From the NCBI RefSeq assembly GCF_900188435.1, contig NZ_FYFA01000001.1:1612001-1676000 (forward strand): a stretch of 64,000 nt of DNA, read 5' to 3'. The notes under the pieces were generated by a model, which saw nothing but the letters and a program-made list of their open reading frames with translations, had not been told where the DNA came from and ran no database searches. Positions within the stretch are counted from its first letter, which is position 1; each line of letters starts with the position of its first letter. The translations under genes were made by a program, and so were the position numbers. This DNA is from Marinobacter sp. es.048. Its GTDB lineage: Bacteria > Pseudomonadota > Gammaproteobacteria > Pseudomonadales > Oleiphilaceae. This document shows, one piece after another, positions 26,139-35,369 of the stretch.

Positions 26139-27189
26139 ATTCCCCCAACTCCCGGTAGACTTCGCGCCGCTTACGGTCATAGCGATGGGAGAAGTGGAAG
26201 GCGATCAGTTGCCGGGCCTGTGACGCATCGGCGATCTGTGCGCAGGCCCTGGTGGTGAGATGGTGGGTACGCCGCGCCTGCTCATTATCCGCCGCCATGA
26301 ACGACGCCTCACAGAAGAGCGTGTGGGCACCCTGTGCCAGTGCTGTCATTTTGCTGATGTTATCGGGCGTATCGGCGAAATCCGTACCATAGGCGACCTT
26401 TTCTCCAGGCGCCTGAATCAGGAGCTTGCGACCCAGGTCCTCGGCGCGAAAGGTGCGTTTGGCATCTGGCGAGATGAGCTCATCGGGTCGCTGGCGCAGC
26501 ACAGCCATTTTCAAGTCGTGTAGCCACGAGCCGGGTTTCAGGCCCTCAGCCTGTAGCCGATCATTGCGCACCTGCAGCTTGCCAAAGGGTTCCCAGGCGA
26601 ATGCGAGGACAGGCGTGCCATGGTCCAGCATGGCAGCACGAACCTGGAACTCCGGTTCCCGGAGCAGTACCCCGCCTGGTGTGGCCCGGTCTTCCAGGGC
26701 TGTAGGCGCAGTGTCACCGGCGGTGATTCTCCAGCGTTTGAGGTGGTCGCCGTGCCATTCGTGAATCACGAACCTGGGCCCTCGATCCTCCACGCGATCC
26801 CACAGGATACCGCTAATCATGCCGGTAATGTGTCGCATCAACCCCGGTGGTCCAAACAGCCGGCAGGGCGGAAAGTAGCCGATCCGGCTGCGCAGGAACC
26901 ACATGAAGCCGCCGATATGGTCGGCGTGGCAATGGGTGATGAAAACGTCGGTCACCTGATGCGCAGACCGGAGCGGCATGCGCCCGGTGTCGCCGATATC
27001 AAACAACAGGCTGCGGGACTGATGCAGAAGCCTGAGCTGCAATAGCGGGTCGCCGCACACACCGTTCACCAGGGAAGCAACCACGGGGCCGACCCGAACT
27101 GCCACTTGCGGGTCGTTGGCAACGCTGGTCAGCGCCCCCAGCTCAACGCTGACCTGCACGGCACCTTCGCTCTGTTGCTTGCGGTCCAT
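26110..27189 (-). CDS. MBL-fold metallo-hydrolase, RNase Z-like
   Basis: A 359-residue metallo-beta-lactamase fold protein. The metal motif HxHxDH is in VFITHCHADHIGGFMWFL and further ligands fit AYGTDFADTPDN and LIAFHFSHRYDR. The layout and the strand DIGDTGRMP are RNase Z/ElaC-like, with a long insertion between residues 100-220. RNase Z members process tRNA 3' ends; others hydrolyse small esters, so the role is open. It ends inside the DUF2059 gene in convergent orientation and faces the M24 hydrolase gene across 97 bases of shared promoter region. Confidence 0.82.
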   Translation of the reverse strand: MDRKQQSEGAVQVSVELGALTSVANDPQVAVRVGPVVASLVNGVCGDPLLQLRLLHQSRSLLFDIGDTGRMPLRSAHQVTDVFITHCHADHIGGFMWFLRSRIGYFPPCRLFGPPGLMRHITGMISGILWDRVEDRGPRFVIHEWHGDHLKRWRITAGDTAPTALEDRATPGGVLLREPEFQVRAAMLDHGTPVLAFAWEPFGKLQVRNDRLQAEGLKPGSWLHDLKMAVLRQRPDELISPDAKRTFRAEDLGRKLLIQAPGEKVAYGTDFADTPDNISKMTALAQGAHTLFCEASFMAADNEQARRTHHLTTRACAQIADASQARQLIAFHFSHRYDRKRREVYRELGEFTDRLVIPG

Positions 27190-27286
27190 AGATTCTCCCG
27201 ACTGTCGAATTATTCGGTGAGTGCGATTTGTGCAAAGCGGGATTAGGGTCCAATCTCCCTAGTATATGCGAGTGAGGAGTATCGTT

Positions 27287-28468
27287 ATGGATTTCAATGC
27301 CTATCAGAAAGCCTTGTCCTCACAACTGAGGGGGCTGGAGTGCCCGTTTCCGGAGCAGGAATTCACGGAGCGTCTGTCGCGTGTCCGGGATCGGATGGCC
27401 CGAGAGGAGTTTGGCGCCCTGCTGCTAACCGATCCTTCGGACATATTCTACCTGACCGGCTATAGCACTTTTGAGGTATCCGTTCATGTCGCCCTGGTGG
27501 TGACCCAGGAGGATGTGCTCTTACAGGTGCCTTCCATCGAAATGGGGCCAGCGATGATTACCACCCGGGTCGCCCGGGTCATTGGATACCGTTGGGAAGG
27601 TATCGGTGAAGTGCTGGAACCACTGATCCAGGTTCTCAACGACGGAGTTGAGACTGTCGGCATTGACGCCTGGCACGGCTCTCTGCGCCAGGGTGTGCTG
27701 GAAGGCCTTAAGGCACGGATGGCGGGGGTGCGCTTTCTTAACAACGGTGGTCTTTTGAAGCAGATCCGGATCGTCAAGTCCGATGCCGAAATTGGCTTTC
27801 TGCGAGAGAGCGCGCGGATAACCTCCGAAGGCCTGCAGGCTGCTGTGGCGGCCATCCGCCCGGGTGTCACCGACAACGATATTGCTGCGGAAGGCGCCCG
27901 GGCACTGCTGGCGGCTGGCAGTGAATTCATGAGCATGCAGCCAATTGTTGTTACCGGTCGTCGCAGCAGCGTGATCCACTGCAATCACAAACGTACGTTG
28001 GTGCAGAAAGGCGACCCTGTTTTTCTGGAATTCGGCTCAGCCTGGAACCGCTATACCGCACCTATGATGCAGACCGTGATTGCCGGGGCCGAGCCCTCGG
28101 CTGAAATGCGCCGGGTCCATGACGGCTGCCGGCGGATTATAGACACCCTGCTGGCATCAGTCCGCCCGGGAGTCACCTTCGACCAGGCTGCCCACGATGC
28201 GGAGAAGTCGCTCCAGCCGTTGGCTGGCAAGGTGTTCTTCTCCGGGGTGTTCGGCTACACGGTCGGAGCCCAGTTCCCGCCCTCCTGGGTCGAGGGCTCG
28301 GGCTTTATCGCAAGGGGCGGCAATATGGAGTTCCGACCCGGCATGGTCTTCCACCTGCCCATCTGTTTGCGTATCCCCGGGCAATGGGGCATTGGGTGTA
28401 GCGAAACGATTCTGGTCACCGAAGGCGGGGCCGAGCCGATGACCGATAATCCCTGGAGTCTCGGTTAG
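27287..28468 (+). CDS. M24 family hydrolase, ectoine hydrolase (DoeA)-like
   Basis: A 393-residue pita-bread fold protein of peptidase family M24. The first Asp of the usual metal pair is replaced (VFLEFGSAWNRYTAPMMQT, where true aminopeptidases have D-x10-D and YxxD). The later segment GYTVGAQFPPSWVEG is typical of ectoine hydrolase DoeA and creatinase-like members rather than of prolidase. It therefore probably cleaves a C-N bond in a small ring or amide without two metals. Ectoine is a good guess in a halophile but doeB, doeC and doeX are not here. The ATG at 27287 follows GAGGAG. Confidence 0.75.
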   Translation: MDFNAYQKALSSQLRGLECPFPEQEFTERLSRVRDRMAREEFGALLLTDPSDIFYLTGYSTFEVSVHVALVVTQEDVLLQVPSIEMGPAMITTRVARVIGYRWEGIGEVLEPLIQVLNDGVETVGIDAWHGSLRQGVLEGLKARMAGVRFLNNGGLLKQIRIVKSDAEIGFLRESARITSEGLQAAVAAIRPGVTDNDIAAEGARALLAAGSEFMSMQPIVVTGRRSSVIHCNHKRTLVQKGDPVFLEFGSAWNRYTAPMMQTVIAGAEPSAEMRRVHDGCRRIIDTLLASVRPGVTFDQAAHDAEKSLQPLAGKVFFSGVFGYTVGAQFPPSWVEGSGFIARGGNMEFRPGMVFHLPICLRIPGQWGIGCSETILVTEGGAEPMTDNPWSLG

Positions 28469-29415
28469 TCCAGTCGCAGGTCCGACAGGTAAACGGTGCG
28501 CGGCGCGGGCAGGCGGACCGCAAAAAGTCCCATTCTTCTGACTTGTGACATGTCCATGGACCGGCCCTCGGGTGCGCTTTCGATGTCAGCCAGTTTCCGG
28601 GTGAAGGTATTGAGGCCCGGGCCCAGGGTCAGGCGAGTGTTGTAGCGGTCATTGTAAGCATGGTCGGTTCGGTCATGGGCGACATCATTGATTCGAAGCG
28701 TCAGTGCCAGGGAGTCGGCAGAGGGATTGAACAGGGTAATGGTCAGTCTCTCAAAACCACGCCAATCGGCGGGGAGATTGTTGAGCGAGACCCCCGAGTA
28801 GGTGTCGGTGCCCAGCTCAATTTTCAGGCTCTGCCGGTGATTTAACGAGTGATCGGCAGAGACCGCCAGCCTGCCAGTCCAGAACCCGTCGGTATCTTGA
28901 TGGCTGAAGTCATAGAGCAGGGGAAGTTGGTGGTGAACCTGCCACTGCCGAGCGGCCACCATGCCGGTTGCTCCCAGCTCAAAAAATAACAGCAGCGTGA
29001 CTGTTGCCGCCATCAGACCCTTGCCGAAAGACGTTCGCCGTTCCGGCATAGGCAACGGGTGCCAGGCGATAACCAGCCAACTGCCGATCAGGTTGCGCAG
29101 TAAATCCCGTCCGTCCATTTCGCGGTTGTAGTCGTTCTGGATCAGTTCGATACCAATTCCGACTGCGAGCAATACTGCGGTAACAACCAGCCAGAGACAC
29201 CAGCCGCTAAACCAGCGCCAGGGCCTGACGGCCAGTGTCAGCAGTGCAAAAAGAAGGATGTGGCCGAGGTTCCAGGCCGACTTGAGGAGTGGCCCGGAGG
29301 CCCAGTCCGGCCCGCCTACAAAGAGGAAAGGCGCGATGAGCAGAGAAGCAGCACCAGCCAGCAGCGGTAGCTGCCGGCTGGTGGTTGGCATTCCCGGTAT
29401 GAAACCAGGAATCAT
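28465..29415 (-). CDS. VanZ family protein with C-terminal extracytoplasmic domain
   Basis: A 316-residue protein. The first half has about five membrane helices of the VanZ-like fold (HILLFALLTLAVRPWRWFSG, GIGIELIQNDYNREMDGRDLLRNLIGSW with the family Asp/Arg motif). The second half from about residue 165 is a soluble beta-rich region, resembling carbohydrate-binding-like modules (FDYDT-like YDFSHQDTDGFW, LPADWRGFERLTITLFN). VanZ domains are of unknown biochemical function. The start codon overlaps the stop of ppiC by one base, so the pair is translationally coupled. Confidence 0.8.
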   Translation of the reverse strand: MIPGFIPGMPTTSRQLPLLAGAASLLIAPFLFVGGPDWASGPLLKSAWNLGHILLFALLTLAVRPWRWFSGWCLWLVVTAVLLAVGIGIELIQNDYNREMDGRDLLRNLIGSWLVIAWHPLPMPERRTSFGKGLMAATVTLLLFFELGATGMVAARQWQVHHQLPLLYDFSHQDTDGFWTGRLAVSADHSLNHRQSLKIELGTDTYSGVSLNNLPADWRGFERLTITLFNPSADSLALTLRINDVAHDRTDHAYNDRYNTRLTLGPGLNTFTRKLADIESAPEGRSMDMSQVRRMGLFAVRLPAPRTVYLSDLRLD

Positions 29416-29693
29416 CAGCTACGGCTGGTAACTTCCAGCAGGTGATAGCCGAACTGGGTCTTCACCGGACCGATGACCGTGTTCACTTCGCTGTTGAACA
29501 CTGCCTTGTCGAATTCCGGAACCATCTGGCCAGGGCCGAAAGAGCCCAGGTCGCCGCCATTACGGCCGGAGGGGCATGAGGAGTGCTGCTTTGCCACTTC
29601 GGCAAAGTCCTGTCCGCCTTCAATCGCCTTTTTCAGTTCTTCGCATTTTGCTTCGCTGTCTACCAGAATGTGGCGCGCTGTTGCCTGTGCCAT
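29415..29693 (-). CDS. ppiC: Peptidyl-prolyl cis-trans isomerase, parvulin type
   Basis: A 92-residue single-domain parvulin. The start MAQATARHILVDSEAKCEEL gives the first conserved strand with the His of RHIL. FAEVAKQHSSCPSGRNGGDLGSFGPGQMVPEF is the hallmark core, and VKTQFGYHLLEV the C-terminal strand with its His. It catalyses proline isomerisation in the cytoplasm. The start is placed at the ATG with AAGGAC seven bases upstream; a TTG two codons earlier is possible. It shares a transcript with the VanZ gene and diverges from ybiT. Confidence 0.92.
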   Translation of the reverse strand: MAQATARHILVDSEAKCEELKKAIEGGQDFAEVAKQHSSCPSGRNGGDLGSFGPGQMVPEFDKAVFNSEVNTVIGPVKTQFGYHLLEVTSRS

Positions 29694-29875
29694 GATCAAT
29701 GTCCTTGTGTCGGATGAATGGGTACATCAGAACGGGAATGCTGCCCGGCCAGAGCGTCAGAGGCAAGCCTTTTTATCCGTGTTTCTGCGGCCTCACAGTC
29801 CGCCCGGCAAACCTGTACAATGCCGGCTTTCTTTTCGCCGGCGTTCGCCCGGCCCCACATCGACAGGTTTGTTTC

Positions 29876-31462
29876 TTGATCTCCACCGCCAATATCACCA
29901 TGCAATTCGGGGCCAAACCCCTATTTGAAAACGTCTCCGCCAAATTTGGTAACGGCAACCGCTATGGCCTGATCGGGGCCAACGGCTGTGGCAAGTCCAC
30001 ACTGATGAAAATTCTGGGTGGCGACCTTGAGCCATCTGCCGGCCAGGTCATGCTGGAGCCCAACACCCGGCTGGGTAAACTGCGTCAGGACCAGTTTGCC
30101 TTCGAGGATTGCTCGGTCATTGATACTGTGATCATGGGGCACGAGGAACTCTGGAACGTCAAGAAAGAGCGTGATCGGATCTATTCCCTGTCGGAAATGA
30201 GCGAAGAAGACGGCATGGCCGTGGCCGACCTGGAAGTGCAGTTCGCCGAAATGGACGGTTACACCGCCGATGCGCGCGCCGGTGAGCTGTTGCTGGGGCT
30301 CGACATTCCGCTGGAACAGCACAATGGTCCCATGAGCGCCCTGGCGCCCGGCTGGAAATTGCGGGTATTGCTGGCCCAGGCATTGTTCTCCGATCCCGAC
30401 GTGTTGCTGCTGGACGAGCCCACCAACCACCTGGACATCAATACCATCCGTTGGCTGGAAAACATCCTGGTGGCCCGCAACAGCACCATGATTATCATTT
30501 CTCATGACCGCCACTTCCTGAACAGCGTGTGCACCCACATGGCGGACCTGGACTATGGCGAGCTGCGCCTGTTCCCGGGCAACTACGACGAATATATGAC
30601 CGCCGCCACCCAGGCGCGCGAGCGTATGCTCTCGGATAACGCCAAGAAAAAGGCCCAGATTGCTGAGCTGCAGCAGTTTGTCAGCCGCTTCTCGGCCAAC
30701 GCCTCCAAGGCTAAACAGGCGACATCCCGTGCCCGCCAGATCGACAAGATCCAGCTGGAAGAGGTGAAGCCTTCAAGCCGTGTGAGCCCGTTTATCCGTT
30801 TTGAACAAGGCAAGAAACTGCACCGCCAGGCCGTCACCCTGAAAAACATGACCAAGGGCTTTGATGAGAAGCCGCTGTTCAAGAACCTCAACCTGCAGGT
30901 AGAGGCTGGTGAGCGGATCGCCATCATTGGCCCCAATGGCATCGGCAAAACCACGCTCCTGCAATGTATGGCCGGCGCCTACACGCCCGATAGCGGCGAG
31001 GTGAAGTGGACCGACAGCGCGGAAGTGGGCTACTTCGCCCAGGATCATACGGCGGACTTTGCCGACGATGAAACCCTGACCGACTGGATGTCCCAGTGGA
31101 CCAAGGGTGGCGAGCAGCTGGTGCGCGGTACTCTGGGCCGTATGCTGTTCTCCGGCGACGATATCGGCAAATCGGTGCGGGTGATTTCCGGTGGCGAGCA
31201 GGGCAGGATGCTGTTTGGCAAGCTGATTTTGCAAAAGCCCAATGTGATGCTGATGGACGAGCCCACGAACCACCTGGATATGGAGTCCATTGAGGCGTTG
31301 AACCTGGCGCTGGAGAACTATCCGGGTACACTGATTTTCGTTAGCCATGACCGGGAGTTTGTTTCTTCCCTTGCGACTCGAATTATTGAGCTTAAGGCTG
31401 ATGGGGTGACTGATTTCAGTGGCTCTTATGATGATTACCTTCGGAGCCAAGGGTACCTCTGA
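29876..31462 (+). CDS. ybiT: ABC-F family ATPase, YbiT type
   Basis: A 528-residue soluble protein with two ABC ATPase domains and no membrane segment. Domain 1 has Walker A GANGCGKS and the motif [15 protein letters not shown]; domain 2 has GPNGIGKT and [12 protein letters not shown]. The linker with [20 protein letters not shown] is the arm of ABC-F proteins. The N-terminus reads [20 protein letters not shown], which corresponds to the E. coli YbiT start, so I take the TTG at 29876 and reject the longer upstream frame. ABC-F proteins act on the ribosome in translation; YbiT itself is not well defined. Confidence 0.92.
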   Translation: MISTANITMQFGAKPLFENVSAKFGNGNRYGLIGANGCGKSTLMKILGGDLEPSAGQVMLEPNTRLGKLRQDQFAFEDCSVIDTVIMGHEELWNVKKERDRIYSLSEMSEEDGMAVADLEVQFAEMDGYTADARAGELLLGLDIPLEQHNGPMSALAPGWKLRVLLAQALFSDPDVLLLDEPTNHLDINTIRWLENILVARNSTMIIISHDRHFLNSVCTHMADLDYGELRLFPGNYDEYMTAATQARERMLSDNAKKKAQIAELQQFVSRFSANASKAKQATSRARQIDKIQLEEVKPSSRVSPFIRFEQGKKLHRQAVTLKNMTKGFDEKPLFKNLNLQVEAGERIAIIGPNGIGKTTLLQCMAGAYTPDSGEVKWTDSAEVGYFAQDHTADFADDETLTDWMSQWTKGGEQLVRGTLGRMLFSGDDIGKSVRVISGGEQGRMLFGKLILQKPNVMLMDEPTNHLDMESIEALNLALENYPGTLIFVSHDREFVSSLATRIIELKADGVTDFSGSYDDYLRSQGYL

Positions 31463-31618
31463 GACTCGGGCTTGGGTGCAGGCGGTCATGTGGGACTGGC
31501 ATTCCAAAACACGCTCCTTGCGGCACATCCCGGTGACGCTTGGGCTCGGCCATCCCTGGCTCCGCACAGTTTTGGAAAGCCAGTCCCACACGCCCGCTCC
31601 AACCTGTGAGTGAGTCTC
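31461..31618. repeat. Long hairpin repeat with conserved loop, copy 1
   Basis: The inner arms (31489-31510 and 31569-31590) pair over 22 bases with one mismatch. An imperfect outer stem extends to 31461 and 31618. The 58-base loop ends CCATCCCTGGCTCCGCACA and begins ACGCT. It shares this loop with the copy at 39310-39416, although the stems differ. It lies directly after ybiT and may also work as its terminator or attenuator. Confidence 0.75.
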
Positions 31619-31643
31619 AAATAAAACAACGGATACGGAAAAG

Positions 31644-32204
31644 ATGGGCGAGACTGAAGTAATTATTGCTACCCGGAAATGGGTCGAGGACGTCGTAGTT
31701 GGCTACAACCTGTGCCCGTTTGCCAAACGGGAACTGGTGCGGAACCGGGTACGGTTTGTGGTTTCTGAAGCGGAAACGGAAGACGAGCTACTGCAGGCCC
31801 TGCACTCGGAACTTCAGCGGCTGGAAGACGAACCAGAGATCGAAACCACACTGTTGATCCATCCGGGTGTATTGCAGGGTTTCGGGCCCTACAATGAATT
31901 TCTTGATGCGGCAGATGGTTTGTTGGCGTATCTGGAGATGGAAGGCGTCTACCAGATTGCCAGTTTCCATCCTGATTATCAGTTTGCTGAAACCGAGCCC
32001 GATGCCGCGGAGAACTATACCAATCGTTCACCGTTCCCCATGCTGCACCTGTTGAGGGAAGCGAGCCTGGAGGCGGCGATTGACAGTTATCCGGATGTCG
32101 ATGGCATTCCGCAGAGAAATATTGAGCTGATGAACGAGCTGGGCACGGAGAAGATGCGCAGTATCCTGCGTTCGTGTCTTGGTGTGTCAAACCCTAAGGT
32201 CTGA
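31644..32204 (+). CDS. DUF1415 domain-containing protein
   Basis: A 186-residue soluble protein matching DUF1415. The family features are the early WVEDVVVGYNLCPFAKRE segment, the IHPGVLQGFGPYNEFLD motif, and YQIASFHPDYQFAETEPDA with its conserved Phe-His-Pro, then NYTNRSPFPMLHLLREASLE. The function is unknown. It begins a three-gene unit with the spermidine-synthase-like and sirtuin genes, separated by 4 and 15 bases. The ATG follows ACGGATACGGAAAAG. Confidence 0.87.
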   Translation: MGETEVIIATRKWVEDVVVGYNLCPFAKRELVRNRVRFVVSEAETEDELLQALHSELQRLEDEPEIETTLLIHPGVLQGFGPYNEFLDAADGLLAYLEMEGVYQIASFHPDYQFAETEPDAAENYTNRSPFPMLHLLREASLEAAIDSYPDVDGIPQRNIELMNELGTEKMRSILRSCLGVSNPKV

Positions 32205-32208
32205 TCAG

Positions 32209-32940
32209 ATGGGACTGCTTTTCGAACAGATTGACAGCCAGCCTTCGGTGATTGGTGAGATCACTCTTCGCCGGCGCCGGATTCCGGCGATTGGCGACAG
32301 GGATATCTATGAGGTGAAGCTGGGCGAGGAATTCCTGATGTCCAGCATGTTTGTGGATGCGGAAGTGGCTCTCTCTGATATCGGGCTGGGCGAAACTGAG
32401 GGGGATAACCTCAGTGTGGTTGTCGGTGGCCTGGGACTGGGTTACACAGCCGTAGCAGCGCTCAAACACGAGCGGGTTGCCGAGCTTCTGGTGGTTGAGT
32501 ACCTGGAACCGGTGATTGGCTGGCATCAGCAGGAACTGGTGCCTCTCGGCAAAGATCTGAATGCCGACCCTCGGAACCGCTACATTCATGGCAGTTTCTT
32601 TGATCTGGCGATTGCCGACCCTGCGGAGGGCGGTTTCGATCCGGAGAACCCCGGCAAGCCATTCGATGCCATTCTGCTCGATATCGACCACTCACCCCGG
32701 GCTCTTCTGCACGATTCCAGTGCCAGCTTCTACACCGCCAACAATCTGCGCCTGATGGCCCGCCAACTGAAGCCCCGAGGGGTGTTCGCCATGTGGTCGA
32801 ACGAGGGCGAGGATGACGAGTTCATGGCCGTTCTCAACGAGGTGTTCACCGATGTGGCCTGCCATGTCGTATCCTTTTTCAATCCATTTCAGAACAGGGA
32901 ATCGTTCAATACCGTGTACGTGGCCCGTAAGCCGGGCTGA
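32209..32940 (+). CDS. Spermidine synthase-like methyltransferase-fold protein
   Basis: A 243-residue Rossmann-fold protein of the spermidine synthase superfamily. The glycine-rich nucleotide-binding motif is VVGGLGLGYTAVAALKHERV, followed by LLVVEYLEPVIGWHQQ with the acidic end of strand 2. DAILLDIDHSPRALLHDS fits motif II. The DxxxD active-site pattern of real polyamine synthases (GGGxG, then D) is only partly kept, so it may transfer another group. The earlier frame start at 32179 overlaps DUF1415; I use ATG 32209, four bases after the DUF1415 stop. Confidence 0.75.
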   Translation: MGLLFEQIDSQPSVIGEITLRRRRIPAIGDRDIYEVKLGEEFLMSSMFVDAEVALSDIGLGETEGDNLSVVVGGLGLGYTAVAALKHERVAELLVVEYLEPVIGWHQQELVPLGKDLNADPRNRYIHGSFFDLAIADPAEGGFDPENPGKPFDAILLDIDHSPRALLHDSSASFYTANNLRLMARQLKPRGVFAMWSNEGEDDEFMAVLNEVFTDVACHVVSFFNPFQNRESFNTVYVARKPG

Positions 32941-32955
32941 GAAACCGGAGTCCGA

Positions 32956-33858
32956 ATGTCTATAACCACGCACCGCAGCCGACCCTTCAGCTCCAGCCAG
33001 CGTCTGCCCGAGCCGGATCAGCCCCCGGTGTTGCATGAGCCGGAGGAGGCCGGGGCGTTGCTGGCGGAGTTTATCCAGCGCCACCCTCGCTTGCTGATTC
33101 TGACTGGCGCGGGGGTCAGTACCGATTCGGGCATCCCGGACTACCGGGACGGCGATGGTGCCTGGAAGCGCAAGCAGCCGGTTCAGCACAAGGCGTTCAT
33201 GGAAGATGTTTACACCCGCCAACGCTACTGGGGCCGCAGCCTGATTGGCTGGCCGGTCATGCGTAATGCCAGACCGAACCCCTCTCACCACTACATCTCC
33301 GATCTGGAGCTGCTTAATCACAGCAGTCTGGTGGTTACCCAGAACGTGGATCGGTTGCACCAGAAGGCAGGTACCCGGGCGGTGACGGACCTGCACGGGC
33401 GGGCCGATGAGGTGGTGTGCATGAGTTGTGGCTACCGTTGCCCGCGGGATGAGGTGCACGACCGCTGCGCCGATCTGAATCCGGGGTTCCGGAAATACAC
33501 CGCCGACACAGCGCCGGATGGCGATGCCGATCTGGATGTGGATTTTGCAGATTTCCGGCTGGCGGACTGTCCGCAGTGCGAAGGGATTCTCAAGCCGGAT
33601 GTGGTGTTCTTCGGAGATTTCGTCCCCAAAGACCGGGTCTACTCCGCCCTGGATACGCTCAAGGCCAGTGATGGCCTCTTGGTAATCGGTTCGTCGTTGA
33701 TGGTTTATTCCGGGTTCCGTTTCTGCCGGTACGCCAACGAATGGAACAAGCCCATTGCCACCCTCAATCTGGGGCGAACACGGGCCGAGGATCTGGTTGA
33801 TCTGAAGCTGAACGCGAGGATCGGGGAGACCCTGAAGGCCTCCCTCGATCAGCTATAG
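32956..33858 (+). CDS. NAD-dependent protein deacylase, Sir2 family
   Basis: A 300-residue sirtuin. The NAD-binding motif GAGVSTDSGIPDYRD is at about residues 52-66, and TQNVDRLHQKAG and the catalytic His in DLHGRADEVVC follow. A zinc ribbon is formed by MSCGYRC and CPQCEG. The GIPDYRD wording and the residues near the site suggest class II (SIRT4-like) rather than class III CobB. It removes acyl groups from lysines with NAD+. A longer N-terminal extension of about 35 residues precedes the core. It is the third gene of the DUF1415 unit and converges on the sodium-dependent transporter gene. Confidence 0.9.
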   Translation: MSITTHRSRPFSSSQRLPEPDQPPVLHEPEEAGALLAEFIQRHPRLLILTGAGVSTDSGIPDYRDGDGAWKRKQPVQHKAFMEDVYTRQRYWGRSLIGWPVMRNARPNPSHHYISDLELLNHSSLVVTQNVDRLHQKAGTRAVTDLHGRADEVVCMSCGYRCPRDEVHDRCADLNPGFRKYTADTAPDGDADLDVDFADFRLADCPQCEGILKPDVVFFGDFVPKDRVYSALDTLKASDGLLVIGSSLMVYSGFRFCRYANEWNKPIATLNLGRTRAEDLVDLKLNARIGETLKASLDQL

Positions 33859-33865
33859 CGATGGA

Positions 33866-35278
33866 TTACATCAGGTTGTAGATAAACACCACTGCCACGG
33901 CAACCGGAGTGATGAAACGCACGGTGATCAGCCACAGGTTAAACATGGCCGGTGACAGTGCCAGTTCACGCTCCATGGCCTGACGTGACATCACCCAGCC
34001 CGCGAACAGGGCCACCAGCAGTCCGCCCAGGGGCAGCATGATGTTGGCGGTGAAGAAGTCCAGCAGGTCGAAAATGGTCTTGCCTTCCAGCATGGGGACA
34101 AAGCCAAGCGGTGCGAAGTCGGACCAGAGGTTCAGGGACAGAATCGAGGCAATGCCCAGTCCCCAGCAGACAAAACCGGCGCCCAGTGTGCTGACGGTGC
34201 GGTTCATGCCTTTACGCTCCTCCAGCCACTCCACAATCGGCTCCAAAAGCGAAATCCCCGACGTCCAGGCGGCAAAGATCAGAAGTACAAAGAACAGGGT
34301 GCCGAACAGGGAGCCCATGGGCATCTGACCGAAGGCCAGCGGCAGGGTCTGGAAGATCAGCCCCGGCCCCGCTCCGGGCTCAAGGCCGTTCGCGAACACA
34401 ATCGGGAAGATGGCCAGGCCTGCGAGCAGCGCCACGCCGGTGTCGATGACCGATACGGTGATCGAGGTCTTGGCAATGGAAATGTTCTTGGGCAGGTAAG
34501 AGCCATAAGCCATCATGACAGCCATACCAAGGCTCAGGGTGAAGAACGCGTGCCCCAGGGCTACCAGTATTCCGGATGTTGTGAGCTTGGAGAAATCGGG
34601 CTGGAACAGGAAGGCGGCGGCTTGCCCGAAGTGCCCGGTGGTCATTGCATAGCCGACCACGATCAGCAGCAGCACGAACAGGGCCGGCATGAGAATGCTG
34701 ACAGCCCGCTCAAGCCCCGAGCGAACGCCTCGCACTACCACAACCATCACCAGAGCCATGAACAGGGTATGCCAGGCCAGCAGTTTGGTGGGATCGCTTA
34801 GAAGGCCCGAGAAGATTGCGCCTACGGCGTCGGCAGACTGCCCGGCAAGCTGGCCGCTGGCGGTAGTGCCCACGTAGGAAATGGCCCAGCCGCCGATGAC
34901 CGAGTAGAACGACAGAATCAGAAAACCCGCCAGAATGCCGATGGCACCGACCAGTTTCCAGGCCGGCTTGAGTCGGTCATGCTCGGCGATCAGGCTCAGA
35001 CTCTTGACGGGGCTCCTGCCACCGCGACGACCGATCATGACTTCCGCCATCATGATGGGAATCCCGACGACCGCGATGCACAGCAGATACACCAGTACGA
35101 AGGCGCCGCCCCCGTTCTCACCGGTCACATAAGGAAATTTCCAGATATTGCCCAGGCCGACGGCGGAGCCGGTGGCGGCAAGAATGAAGGCAAGACGTGA
35201 TGACCAGAGCCCGCGTTTGGCGTTGGAACCTTCCAGCGGCCCCGCATAGGTGGCGGAATCTGATGAAGTGACAGACAT
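33866..35278 (-). CDS. Sodium-dependent transporter, neurotransmitter:sodium symporter family
   Basis: A 470-residue membrane protein of the NSS/SNF family, with about 11-12 helices. The first helix reads RLAFILAATGSAVGLGNIWKFPYVTGENGGGAF, containing the family G-x-x-x-G-L-G-N motif and the unwound region. Other signatures are RGVRSGLERAVSILMPALF and AWTSGISLLEPIVEWL. It imports an amino acid or related solute with Na+, useful in a saline habitat. It is downstream of leucine dehydrogenase on the same strand, 91 bases away, with a hairpin between, so common transcription is partial at best. Confidence 0.9.
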   Translation of the reverse strand: MSVTSSDSATYAGPLEGSNAKRGLWSSRLAFILAATGSAVGLGNIWKFPYVTGENGGGAFVLVYLLCIAVVGIPIMMAEVMIGRRGGRSPVKSLSLIAEHDRLKPAWKLVGAIGILAGFLILSFYSVIGGWAISYVGTTASGQLAGQSADAVGAIFSGLLSDPTKLLAWHTLFMALVMVVVVRGVRSGLERAVSILMPALFVLLLIVVGYAMTTGHFGQAAAFLFQPDFSKLTTSGILVALGHAFFTLSLGMAVMMAYGSYLPKNISIAKTSITVSVIDTGVALLAGLAIFPIVFANGLEPGAGPGLIFQTLPLAFGQMPMGSLFGTLFFVLLIFAAWTSGISLLEPIVEWLEERKGMNRTVSTLGAGFVCWGLGIASILSLNLWSDFAPLGFVPMLEGKTIFDLLDFFTANIMLPLGGLLVALFAGWVMSRQAMERELALSPAMFNLWLITVRFITPVAVAVVFIYNLM

Positions 35279-35321
35279 AACTATCTCCCGGAGTATTTGT
35301 TTTTGTATCAGGGTTTAGAAG

Positions 35322-35347
35322 GGAAGCTGCAGTAACCCGCAGCTTCC
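35322..35347 (-). terminator. Hairpin after the leucine dehydrogenase gene
   Basis: Perfect 9-bp stem (GGAAGCTGC with GCAGCTTCC) and an eight-base loop, 23 bases beyond the dehydrogenase stop. On the minus strand a T-poor CTTCTAAA follows, so termination may be partial, leaving some read-through to the sodium symporter. Confidence 0.45.
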
Positions 35348-35369
35348 GGAGGGATGCGCCGGTGTCAGC

